Below the pieces are notes generated by a model, which worked only from the letters and a program-made list of their open reading frames with translations, was not told the origin of the DNA and did no database searches. The position numbers and the translations under genes are program-made. Positions 1 through 5,185 of a stretch of DNA of 5,546 nucleotides are shown here, one piece after another. The DNA comes from an uncultured Roseburia sp. GTDB taxonomy: Bacteria > Bacillota > Clostridia > Lachnospirales > Lachnospiraceae. Every line of letters begins with the position of its first letter. The first letter of the stretch is position 1. The stretch is from contig CAKRLC010000122.1 in assembly GCA_934358955.1 (NCBI GenBank), positions 1-5,546 on the forward strand, given 5' to 3'.

Positions 1-998
1 GAAGTTTATTGCTTGCAGCCTTTGTGAGCCGGTCACTTGCACTGTTCGTCGTGGAGGCAGTTGTGGAGGGGATTGCGATGTGCTTTACTTCCGGGACGGG
101 AAGCGCATATCTGTACGAGTTGTATGGAGAAAACGGATATCTTGCAAAAACAGCACATGCAGGAAATTTTGGAACAGCAGGTTTTATCATCAGTATGGTC
201 GCGTATGCTGGGATATATAAAATAAGCGGTATGGAAGGTTTGCTGATTACAACTGTAGTTATGAATATTATAGCAGTTGTATGTTCGTTCTTCTTGAGAA
301 GTGAAAGAAGTAAAACCATAATTGCAGATAGAAAAGAAATGCAGCTTCTGGCAGACATCAAACTGCAGGAGAATAGCGGTGATACTATGCAGAAAAAGCA
401 GGAAAAGGATTCGATGCGGCAGATTTTAGCGGTATTTAAAAACAAAAAAGCATTCCTGTTTTTGGTTTCGCTGGCAATTTTTAGTATCGCATGGCTTCTG
501 ATTAACTTCTTTTACGTGGAAAAACTTGAAAACTGCGGTTTGTCGGTAGAATGGATGTCATTGATCATTTTGATCTATTCAGCTGTACAAATGCTGGCAG
601 AACCCATTTTAGGGAAATTGTCTGCCGGAAAAAAAGGAAAGTCCGGCAGGGGAAAACTGCTCGCAGTTACAGCTGTTACAGCAGGGGTGGCATTTCTTCT
701 TTTTGGAGTGATGAAATCCAGGGCAGCCGTACTGCTTCTAATGCTGATATTGCCGTTGCTTTTAAATCTTCCGGAATACCTGCTGATGGATCTGGAAAAT
801 CAGTTTGTGGACGAAGCGGAGTGTGGCAGTCAGCGTGCGGCAACGCTGTCTGTGCTTAATATGGGCGTGAATCTGGTGGAGATTCTGATGCTGTCAGCCT
901 CAGCGTTTTTGACGAAAATCGGAATACAGTGGTGTTTTGTGTTTGTTGGATGCTTTCTGATGGTGGCAGCATGCCTGTTTGTCAGAATACAAAAATAG
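1..998 (+). CDS. MFS transporter, C-terminal part (5' end outside window)
   Basis: The frame is open from the window edge (first full codon at 3) to TAG at 996-998, giving 331 visible residues. The first possible start, TTG at 9, has no room for a ribosome site and falls inside a hydrophobic helix, so the gene most likely begins upstream. About nine hydrophobic segments are visible: one at the very start, two around visible residues 55-98, then a charged cytoplasmic linker (about 100-145, rich in Lys, Glu and Gln), then six more up to the end. This fits a 12-helix major facilitator missing roughly its first three helices, with the linker as the usual loop between halves. The stretch SGTGSAYLYELYGENGYLAK resembles the helix 4-5 region of MFS drug-exporter-like proteins, where an acidic-Tyr-x-Leu pattern is common. 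The substrate cannot be told; export of a small molecule across the cytoplasmic membrane is an inference from the family. No clear terminator follows the stop. Confidence 0.85.
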   Translation, partial: SLLLAAFVSRSLALFVVEAVVEGIAMCFTSGTGSAYLYELYGENGYLAKTAHAGNFGTAGFIISMVAYAGIYKISGMEGLLITTVVMNIIAVVCSFFLRSERSKTIIADRKEMQLLADIKLQENSGDTMQKKQEKDSMRQILAVFKNKKAFLFLVSLAIFSIAWLLINFFYVEKLENCGLSVEWMSLIILIYSAVQMLAEPILGKLSAGKKGKSGRGKLLAVTAVTAGVAFLLFGVMKSRAAVLLLMLILPLLLNLPEYLLMDLENQFVDEAECGSQRAATLSVLNMGVNLVEILMLSASAFLTKIGIQWCFVFVGCFLMVAACLFVRIQK

Positions 999-1058
999 AA
1001 GGAGCGAAAACCGCTTCCTCCTATCAAAATGATCCGTATTTTACCACAGACCTAATAC

Positions 1059-1304
1059 GTGTTGCATCAGCAAACTCATACAGGTAATACCGATCCAGCA
1101 GCTGAATCCAAAGTCGCCGAACCAAGATTGTACATGGAATCCCAGGTGGAGGCAGCAGCGGTAACGGAAGAAATGAAGTATTTCATTTCCGAATCGACCA
1201 GAAAAAAAGTCGATTTACATATTTTTCAAGGCAGGATATCATGGTATTATGATACTTATAAAGAACCTATTACATCTGTTGGAAAGGGTGGTGAAAAGTT
1301 ATGA
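1059..1304 (+). CDS. Small unrecognised ORF coupled to the LURP-one gene; start uncertain, possibly a remnant
   Basis: I do not recognise this 81-residue product. It has no membrane segment or signal peptide; the first half is polar and Ala/Glu-rich, and the C-terminal part (DLHIFQGRISWYYDTYKEP) looks like one or two beta strands. The stop overlaps the next start (ATGA at 1301-1304), an arrangement typical of translational coupling, which is the best argument that the reading frame is used. The start is unclear. GTG at 1059 directly follows an in-frame stop at 1053 and lacks a Shine-Dalgarno site; ATG at 1134 also lacks one; ATG at 1173 has GGAAG only two bases away and a GGTGGAGG about 20 bases away. 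That last ATG also lies inside an 8-base perfect hairpin (GAAATGAA/TTCATTTC, 1170-1189). It could be a decayed 3' fragment of a longer gene, or a short leader ORF. Confidence is low. Confidence 0.35.
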   Translation: MLHQQTHTGNTDPAAESKVAEPRLYMESQVEAAAVTEEMKYFISESTRKKVDLHIFQGRISWYYDTYKEPITSVGKGGEKL

Positions 1305-1771
1305 AACTATTATTTAAACAAAGACTGTTTTCATGGTTTGACAGCTATGATATTTATGATGAGGCGGGCAATACTGTTTACGTAGTAAAAGGCCAGTTGT
1401 CCTGGGGGCATAAACTTGTAATTTATGATGTTTATGGAAATGAAGTGGGAATGGTTGTTCAAAAAGTTCTTACTTTTCTTCCTAAATTCGAGATTTATAA
1501 AAACGGCAGTTATATCGGCTGCCTGAGCAAAGAATTCTCATTTCTGACGCCACATTATAATATTGATTATAATGGATGGCATATTGATGGAACAATTATG
1601 GAATGGGATTATAGTATTCTTGATCGAAGCGGTTATTCAATTGCGAGTGTTAGCAAAGAATTGCTTCGTATGACAGATACCTATGTCATTGATGTCCAGG
1701 ATCCGGAAAATGCTCTGGATGCGTTAATGTTTGTATTGGCAATCGATGCCGAAAAATGTTCCAGGAATTAA
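1301..1771 (+). CDS. LURP-one-related (LOR/YxjI-like, DUF567) family protein
   Basis: The 156-residue product has the length and pattern of the LURP-one-related family (Bacillus YxjI, plant LOR), which adopts a Tubby-like beta-barrel wrapped round a hydrophobic C-terminal helix. Visible features are the opening MKLLFKQRLFSWFDSYDIYD, alternating strand segments such as TVYVVKGQLSW, HKLVIYDVYGNEVGMV and FEIYKNGSYIG, and a final amphipathic helix ALDALMFVLAIDAEK (about 139-152). Repeated 'I(Y/L)D..GN/GY' units are characteristic of the fold. The protein has no signal peptide and no transmembrane segment after the barrel, so it is predicted cytoplasmic or peripherally membrane-attached. The biochemical role of bacterial members is not established; lipid or phosphoinositide binding is known for Tubby proteins but is only an analogy here. 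ATG at 1301 has GGGTGGTG seven bases upstream and overlaps the preceding ORF by four bases, so the two are probably translated from one message. Confidence 0.82.
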   Translation: MKLLFKQRLFSWFDSYDIYDEAGNTVYVVKGQLSWGHKLVIYDVYGNEVGMVVQKVLTFLPKFEIYKNGSYIGCLSKEFSFLTPHYNIDYNGWHIDGTIMEWDYSILDRSGYSIASVSKELLRMTDTYVIDVQDPENALDALMFVLAIDAEKCSRN

Positions 1772-1786
1772 GGGGTGTTTTATTTC

Positions 1787-1815
1787 TTGAGGCGTTTTTT
1801 TAACTATGTTATACT
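1787..1815 (+). promoter_or_regulatory. Sigma-A-type promoter for the AllA-like gene
   Basis: TTGAGG (1787-1792) and TATACT (1810-1815) are separated by exactly 17 bases. Transcription would begin near 1822, giving a leader of about 84 bases before the ATG at 1906. This makes the in-frame ATG at 1828 an unlikely start, since it would lie only about six bases into the message and has no ribosome site. The T-run just after the -35 belongs to the spacer; I found no stable hairpin before it that would make it a terminator for the upstream gene. Confidence 0.7.
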
Positions 1816-1890
1816 GAATTTATTAAGTTGATTATGAGAGTGGATTTAAGAATTTCACTTTCTGTCAGCAGGGGGATTTTTATTGAAAAG

Positions 1891-1896
1891 AGGAGG
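1891..1896 (+). promoter_or_regulatory. Shine-Dalgarno site fixing the AllA-like start at 1906
   Basis: AGGAGG, a full match to the anti-Shine-Dalgarno sequence, ends nine bases before ATG at 1906. No comparable site precedes the in-frame ATG at 1828, so the shorter 162-residue product is preferred. Confidence 0.85.
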
Positions 1897-1905
1897 CTTT
1901 TTATT

Positions 1906-2394
1906 ATGAGAGAAGTAAAGGCAGTAAAGATTAATGCAGTGGATTTTGCACCATATGGAACATTTTGCAGTATGACAGAACCAGAGGGATACCCGTTGCA
2001 AGGAGAGATCCATAAGTTTTATCCAGATCGTATTTCAGGAACAGCGGTTGGAAGTATTGCTTTTTCACCGATTGAAGTCCGTAAGGATGACAGAATTATT
2101 AAGGCAGCAGAATATCATACAACAACATGGGAGGGAATTGTCGCATTGGACGATGATATGCTCATTCATGTGGCACCAGCTTCTGGTGGAACACCGGTTC
2201 CGGAACTGGCAAAAGCTTTCCTTGTACCAAAGGGATGCATGGTAAAAATCAATGCAGCCATCTGGCATCTTTGTCCATTGCCGGTAAATAATGATGTATT
2301 ACATGCAATGATCATTCTTCCGGAATGTACTTATGCGAACGATTGCACTGTCGTTGATTTTGAAGAAAAAGACTGGTTTAAGATCACAGTATAA
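1906..2394 (+). CDS. Ureidoglycolate lyase (AllA)-like cupin protein
   Basis: The 162-residue protein matches the ureidoglycolate lyase family (AllA, PF04115-type double-stranded beta-helix) in length (E. coli AllA is about 160) and layout. It opens with an INAVDFAPYGTFCSM segment like the AllA 'F..YG' start. The core holds IEVRKDDRIIKAAEYHTTTWEGIVAL, where AllA has its 'HP.G.QAF' strand, and it closes with AKAFLVPKGCMVKINAAIWHLCPLP, equivalent to AllA's 'G..VNYHRNVWHHPL'. The acidic NDCTVVDFEE near the end also aligns with AllA. AllA splits ureidoglycolate to glyoxylate and urea in allantoin breakdown. No other allantoin or purine-catabolism gene is visible, and the AllA residue pair HH is replaced here by HLC, so the true substrate may differ; 'AllA-like' is safer than AllA. 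The protein is predicted cytoplasmic. It has its own promoter at 1787-1815, and no terminator separates it from the next gene 152 bases downstream. Confidence 0.75.
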   Translation: MREVKAVKINAVDFAPYGTFCSMTEPEGYPLQGEIHKFYPDRISGTAVGSIAFSPIEVRKDDRIIKAAEYHTTTWEGIVALDDDMLIHVAPASGGTPVPELAKAFLVPKGCMVKINAAIWHLCPLPVNNDVLHAMIILPECTYANDCTVVDFEEKDWFKITV

Positions 2395-2435
2395 AAAAGA
2401 ACCTGGAAAATATAGAAGCAGAATGAGGGCAGGCA

Positions 2436-2456
2436 TGGATGCTGACTCTGGATGCT
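2436..2456 (+). repeat. Short direct repeat in the 2395-2546 gap
   Basis: TGGATGCT occurs twice (2436-2443 and 2449-2456) with five bases between copies. The surrounding 152-base gap has no long ORF, no convincing hairpin terminator and no good promoter. The repeat is short enough to be chance. Confidence 0.3.
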
Positions 2457-2546
2457 CCATTTATAAAAGAATGAGATTATGAATATATTTTTCCAGAACG
2501 AACAGATGATTTATAGAGCTATATAACGAGAGAGACGGACAGAAAA

Positions 2547-2825
2547 ATGAAGAAATCAAAGAAGAAAAACAAGTTAAAGCCATATCAAATGATCGCATTA
2601 TTATGCGCAGTCGCCGTACCGGTATTATACATAGTGGCAATCATTTTATTTGCAGCAGGAAATCAATACGCAGAAGTAATGCTGGCAGTGGCAATCGGAG
2701 TTTCCATGTTTATGATGCCGGTGATGTACCTTGTGACGAAATATCCAAAAGATATGGCTGAAACATATAGTAATTTATTAAATGAAATAGAAAAAAATAA
2801 AGATATACACGATAAAAAACAGTAG
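2547..2825 (+). CDS. Small two-helix membrane protein, function unknown
   Basis: I do not recognise this 92-residue protein. It begins with a very basic stretch (MKKSKKKNKLKPYQ), followed by two hydrophobic helices at about 15-37 (MIALLCAVAVPVLYIVAIIL) and 42-64 (AEVMLAVAIGVSMFMMPVMY). A hydrophilic, Lys/Glu-rich tail follows from about residue 65 (KYPKDMAETYSNLLNEIEKN), probably helical. The positive-inside rule predicts a hairpin with both ends in the cytoplasm. The run MMPVMYLV may mark a kink in helix 2. The ribosome site is weak (GAGAGACGGA, several bases off consensus), so expression may be low or depend on the upstream gene. It lies 152 bases after the AllA-like gene on the same strand and could be its distal partner, but no terminator or strong promoter settles this. 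Its stop is only 14 bases from the end of the convergent PAQR gene. Confidence 0.7.
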   Translation: MKKSKKKNKLKPYQMIALLCAVAVPVLYIVAIILFAAGNQYAEVMLAVAIGVSMFMMPVMYLVTKYPKDMAETYSNLLNEIEKNKDIHDKKQ

Positions 2826-2839
2826 TGCTATGGGAGCTC

Positions 2840-3499
2840 TTACGGCAGAAGGAATACATACATCACGATAAAGTGACACAGGCTCCCAGCCATTACAAAT
2901 AAATGGAAGACCTCATGGCTTCCAAAGTTTTTGTGTTTACTGTTAAAAATCGGAAGCTTTAATGCATAAATCACACCACCTACGGTATAAATGATGCCAC
3001 CGGCTAAAAGCCATCCGAAAGCAGCTGGTGGCAGATTATCCAGGATTGTGGAAAATGCCAGTACACAGGTCCATCCCATTCCGATATACAAAACGGAAGA
3101 TACCCATTTTGGACAGAAAACCCAGAAAGCCTTGATCAAAATGCTGACGATGGCGAATGCCCATACAATACACAGCAGAGTGATACCTTTACGACCACCA
3201 ATTGTTAACAGGCAGACTGGTGTGTAACTTCCTGCGATCAGGACAGAGATCATCATATGGTCAATTTTCTTTAGTATCGTATTTATTTTGTCAGAAATAT
3301 CAAATGTATGATAAGTAGTACTGGCTGCATAAAGCAAGATGAGGCTGGCTGCATAAATGGTCAGCGATACAAGATAAATTCTGTCAGGCTCATTGGCTGC
3401 TCTGAACAAAAGCGGGATTGCTGCAAAAATGGCCATAAGCATGCCGATAAAATGTGTGATCGCGCTTCCTGGATCTTTAATGTGATAATTTTTTTTCAT
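2840..3499 (-). CDS. Hemolysin III family (PAQR-type) integral membrane protein
   Basis: The 219-residue protein has seven hydrophobic segments and the conserved polar residues of the hemolysin III/PAQR superfamily: PGSAITH near the N-terminus (His16), STTYH in helix 2 (Ser60, His64), KKIDHM at the start of helix 3 (Asp80), and the C-terminal HEVFH (His195, His199) plus His209. In the superfamily these His and Asp residues bind zinc and form a hydrolase-like site; ceramidase-type activity is known for eukaryotic relatives. Bacterial members (YqfA, YplQ) are linked to membrane lipid homeostasis, and the name 'hemolysin' reflects one old assay rather than proven toxicity. The start at 3499 is chosen because GAGGTG lies six bases upstream and because a longer in-frame ATG at 3565 lies upstream of the predicted transcription start. 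The gene is convergent with the small membrane protein and divergent from the C-S lyase gene. Codons 2-4 contain a run of eight A. Confidence 0.9.
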   Translation of the reverse strand: MKKNYHIKDPGSAITHFIGMLMAIFAAIPLLFRAANEPDRIYLVSLTIYAASLILLYAASTTYHTFDISDKINTILKKIDHMMISVLIAGSYTPVCLLTIGGRKGITLLCIVWAFAIVSILIKAFWVFCPKWVSSVLYIGMGWTCVLAFSTILDNLPPAAFGWLLAGGIIYTVGGVIYALKLPIFNSKHKNFGSHEVFHLFVMAGSLCHFIVMYVFLLP

Positions 3500-3505
3500 A
3501 ATATG

Positions 3506-3512
3506 CACCTCT
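3506..3512 (-). promoter_or_regulatory. Shine-Dalgarno site fixing the PAQR start at 3499
   Basis: On the minus strand the sequence reads AGAGGTG, then six bases, then ATG (3499-3497). It is the only good ribosome site near the possible starts and supports the 219-residue form over a 241-residue one. Confidence 0.8.
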
Positions 3513-3533
3513 AAAATATTCATATAACAACAA

Positions 3534-3550
3534 GTAGTTTTAAATACTAC
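3534..3550. promoter_or_regulatory. Operator-like inverted repeat in the PAQR 5' leader
   Basis: GTAGTTTTAAATACTAC has perfect five-base arms (GTAGT/ACTAC) around a nearly symmetric TTTAAA core. It lies between the PAQR promoter and its ribosome site. Its size and symmetry suit a dimeric regulator, but no regulator is encoded here, so this is inference. Confidence 0.35.
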
Positions 3551-3567
3551 ATCTAGGATATGCATAT

Positions 3568-3595
3568 ACTATATCACATATTCATAAAAATGCAA
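3568..3595 (-). promoter_or_regulatory. Promoter for the PAQR gene
   Basis: On the minus strand TTGCAT (3595-3590) is followed after 16 bases by TATAGT (3573-3568), and the -10 is extended by TGA (TGATATAGT). The start would be near 3561, leaving a leader of about 60 bases. A perfect 10-base palindrome, ATATGCATAT (3558-3567), sits directly on the predicted start site. Confidence 0.65.
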
Positions 3596-3680
3596 GGCTG
3601 TTTATAATGAATGTCCCAAAGGCTTTTGATCTAAACATGAAAAGTATTTGAGCTGTGCAGTAGGAGATTATGGAAGATTG

Positions 3681-3701
3681 ACATTTGTCGAAATGTACAT
3701 T
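3681..3701. repeat. Overlapping palindromes in the divergent intergenic region
   Basis: ACATTT-GTCG-AAATGT (3681-3696) is a perfect six-base-arm inverted repeat, and it overlaps the perfect 10-base palindrome AATGTACATT (3692-3701). They lie 50-70 bases upstream of the C-S lyase -35. The wider stretch 3596-3749 has no ORF with a ribosome site; it also contains an isolated TTGACA (3678-3683) and an isolated TATAAT (3603-3608), neither with a partner at usable spacing. Confidence 0.4.
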
Positions 3702-3749
3702 CTTGCGATAAAAAAGTGATGAAAATATAGTCAAAGTGCATAAAAAATA

Positions 3750-3778
3750 TTGATTTTTTCCGTATAACCGTGTATGAT
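3750..3778 (+). promoter_or_regulatory. Promoter for the MalY/PatB-type C-S lyase gene
   Basis: TTGATT (3750-3755) and TATGAT (3773-3778) are 17 bases apart. The predicted start near 3785 gives a leader of about 110 bases and places the 5' end of the message within the stem-loop at 3783-3826. Confidence 0.65.
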
Positions 3779-3782
3779 AAGG

Positions 3783-3826
3783 CTGTATGCATGGGGACTC
3801 TTAGGAACGATGTAAGAGGCATACAG
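3783..3826 (+). promoter_or_regulatory. Two-part stem-loop at the 5' end of the C-S lyase leader
   Basis: An outer perfect eight-base stem, CTGTATGC (3783-3790) with GCATACAG (3819-3826), encloses an inner perfect six-base stem, CTCTTA (3798-3803) with TAAGAG (3813-3818). On the 3' side the two stems stack without a gap; on the 5' side a seven-base bulge (ATGGGGA) intervenes. The hairpin loop is GGAACGATG. No T-run follows, so it is not a terminator. It does not match any riboswitch class I can recall. It could be a cis-regulatory RNA, a 5' stabilising hairpin, or a DNA operator. Confidence 0.5.
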
Positions 3827-3895
3827 TAACAAAAGGAGAAGAATATTTTAAGCCAATGAGAGCTGTCAGAGGTTTAGGAAAGTGGAGGGAAACGT

Positions 3896-5071
3896 ATGAA
3901 ATACAATTTCGAAGAGTACAGAGACAGAAAAAATATGGAGGCAATGAAATGGGATGAAATGTCTCCGGATACAGAACCTGGCGTTGTACCATTGTCTGTA
4001 GCTGACATGGAGCTGTTAAGTCCGCCTGAGATTATCGATGCACTTGTGGAAACAGCAAAATTCGGTATGTATGGATATACATGGTGGGGTGACCGCTATG
4101 CAAACGCTGTAAAGCATTGGATGAAAACAAGGCATGACTGGGAGATCGAGAAGGACTGGATCGTTCAGTTAAATGGAGTGGTACAGGGTCTTGCCTGTGC
4201 TTGCAGAGCCTTTACGGAACCAGGTGATAATGTATTATTATTAACACCTATTTATTATCCGTTCTATAGAGTACTTGAGAGAAATAAGAGAACTTTAGTA
4301 GAAAGTCAGGTACAGTTAGTTGACGGTCATTATGAAATCGATTTTGAAGATTTTGAAGAGAAAGCAAAGACCGCAAAATTGTTTTTCCTTTGCAATCCAC
4401 ACAATCCATTAGGACGCGTCTGGACAGAAGAAGAACTGAGAAAAATGGGAGACATTTGTTTAAAATATAATGTGCTTGTTGTCAGTGATGAGATCCACTT
4501 TGACCTGATCATGCCAGGATATAAACATACAGTATACGCAACTTTAGGAGAAGAATACGCAAATAACAGTATCATTCTCAATGCGCCAAGTAAAACATTC
4601 TCCCTTGCAGCATTGTGTCTGGCAAATGCATTTATTCCGAACAAAGAATTAAGAGAAAAATTTGACTTTGAAGTAAATAATTCGGGTACATATACCTATA
4701 GTATTTTTGGTACAAGAGCGCTGGAAGTAGGTTATATGCAGTGTGGAGAGTGGGTAGACCAGCTGAATGAACATTTATATGGAAACTACCAGTACTTTAA
4801 AGATTTTATGAAAGAGAAATATCCGGATGTCTGGGTTGCTGATCTGGAAGGAACGTATCTGGTATGGTTTGACTGCAGATGCTTTGGATTAGACGGAAAG
4901 ACACTTGGAGAATATCTTCGCAAAGAAGCATCCTTATATCTGGATGATGGATATGTATTTGGTGAGATTGGTGATGGTTTCGAGCGTATTAATATTGCTT
5001 GTACGAGAGAAGTACTTGTAAATGCGCTGGATCGTTTTGATAAAGCAATGCAGAAATTAAAAAATAAGTAA
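3896..5071 (+). CDS. patB: PLP-dependent C-S lyase (cystathionine beta-lyase), MalY/PatB family
   Basis: The 391-residue protein is a class I/II aminotransferase-fold enzyme of the MalY/PatB group, matching E. coli MalY (390 residues) almost exactly in length. Landmarks in order: PLSVADMEL (32-40), the substrate-site motif GYTWWGDRY (60-68), NPHNP (167-171), DEIHFD (198-203) whose Asp198 should contact the pyridine nitrogen of PLP, and SKTF (232-235) with Lys233 as the Schiff-base lysine, the same number as in MalY. ERINIACTR (363-371) near the C-terminus carries the carboxylate-binding Arg; the usual family pattern here is CPR, so Thr replaces Pro. The family splits cystathionine or cysteine to pyruvate, ammonia and homocysteine or sulfide, in the cytoplasm. 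MalY in E. coli also represses MalT; nothing here suggests that. GGAGG (3884-3888) lies seven bases before ATG. It appears monocistronic, with a structured leader upstream. No methionine or sulfur genes are adjacent. Confidence 0.92.
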   Translation: MKYNFEEYRDRKNMEAMKWDEMSPDTEPGVVPLSVADMELLSPPEIIDALVETAKFGMYGYTWWGDRYANAVKHWMKTRHDWEIEKDWIVQLNGVVQGLACACRAFTEPGDNVLLLTPIYYPFYRVLERNKRTLVESQVQLVDGHYEIDFEDFEEKAKTAKLFFLCNPHNPLGRVWTEEELRKMGDICLKYNVLVVSDEIHFDLIMPGYKHTVYATLGEEYANNSIILNAPSKTFSLAALCLANAFIPNKELREKFDFEVNNSGTYTYSIFGTRALEVGYMQCGEWVDQLNEHLYGNYQYFKDFMKEKYPDVWVADLEGTYLVWFDCRCFGLDGKTLGEYLRKEASLYLDDGYVFGEIGDGFERINIACTREVLVNALDRFDKAMQKLKNK

Positions 5072-5097
5072 AGTAACCAGGAATTCATTATTTTTTA
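5058..5097 (+). terminator. Possible weak A/T-only hairpin terminator after the C-S lyase
   Basis: TAAAAAATAA (5058-5067) pairs perfectly with TTATTTTTTA (5088-5097) across a 20-base loop, and the right arm contains six T. With no G-C pairs and a long loop it is weak, and it overlaps the stop codon region, so it may be only A/T-rich chance. No better terminator is visible before the next promoter. Confidence 0.25.
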
Positions 5098-5125
5098 TTG
5101 CATTTCGAAAAAAATACGTTATAAT
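5098..5125 (+). promoter_or_regulatory. Promoter for the 79-residue protein
   Basis: TTGCAT (5098-5103) and a perfect TATAAT (5120-5125) are 16 bases apart. Transcription would start near 5132, about 54 bases before ATG at 5186. The perfect -10 suggests fairly strong transcription. Confidence 0.75.
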
Positions 5126-5164
5126 GTAACCGTAAACGGCCGCTTGAAAGCCGGTATAACGTAT
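5114..5164. repeat. 10-base inverted repeat spanning the promoter of the 79-residue gene
   Basis: ATACGTTATA (5114-5123) is the exact reverse complement of TATAACGTAT (5155-5164). The left arm overlaps the -10 and the right arm lies about 25 bases into the leader; ACCG (5129-5132) and CGGT (5152-5155) add inner symmetry. Because the left arm is not transcribed, any role would be at the DNA level, for example two half-sites for one regulator. Confidence 0.4.
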
Positions 5165-5170
5165 GATTCG

Positions 5171-5177
5171 AAAGGAG
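5171..5177 (+). promoter_or_regulatory. Shine-Dalgarno site fixing the start at 5186
   Basis: AAAGGAG ends eight bases before ATG at 5186. An in-frame TTG at 5144 would add 14 residues but has no ribosome site and lies close to the predicted transcription start. Confidence 0.8.
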
Positions 5178-5185
5178 TTACAGAC

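Noticed and set aside
999..1025. Hairpin GGAGCG/CGCTTCC after the MFS gene as a terminator
   Set aside because: The stem needs a bulge, competes with an alternative AGGAG/CTCCT pairing, and no T-run follows.
1828..1905. N-terminal extension of the AllA-like protein from ATG at 1828
   Set aside because: It has no ribosome site, lies about six bases from the predicted transcription start, and the extra residues do not resemble the family; AGGAGG before 1906 is decisive.
2435..2482. 15-residue ORF (MDADSGCSIYKRMRL) with a GAGGG-like site upstream
   Set aside because: It is short, has a weak site and no terminator/antiterminator structure after it; chance is more likely than a leader peptide.
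3489..3496. Run of eight A in codons 2-4 of the PAQR gene as a phase-variation tract
   Set aside because: Eight is short for slippage switching, and Lys-rich starts in A/T-rich genomes commonly give such runs.
3500..3565. 22-residue N-terminal extension of the PAQR protein
   Set aside because: The upstream ATG overlaps the promoter, before the predicted transcription start, and the extension lacks family character; GAGGTG selects 3499.
3631..3822. Minus-strand ORF of 63 codons in the divergent intergenic region
   Set aside because: It has no ribosome site, runs through the C-S lyase promoter and stem-loop, and its product has no protein-like pattern.
3856..3960. Out-of-frame ATG at 3856 as an upstream ORF overlapping the C-S lyase start
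   Set aside because: The nearest ribosome-like site (AAAGGAG) is 17 bases away, too far for efficient initiation.
4330..5088. Long minus-strand open frames opposite the C-S lyase gene
   Set aside because: They are mirror reading frames of a clear enzyme gene, without ribosome sites or recognisable protein features.
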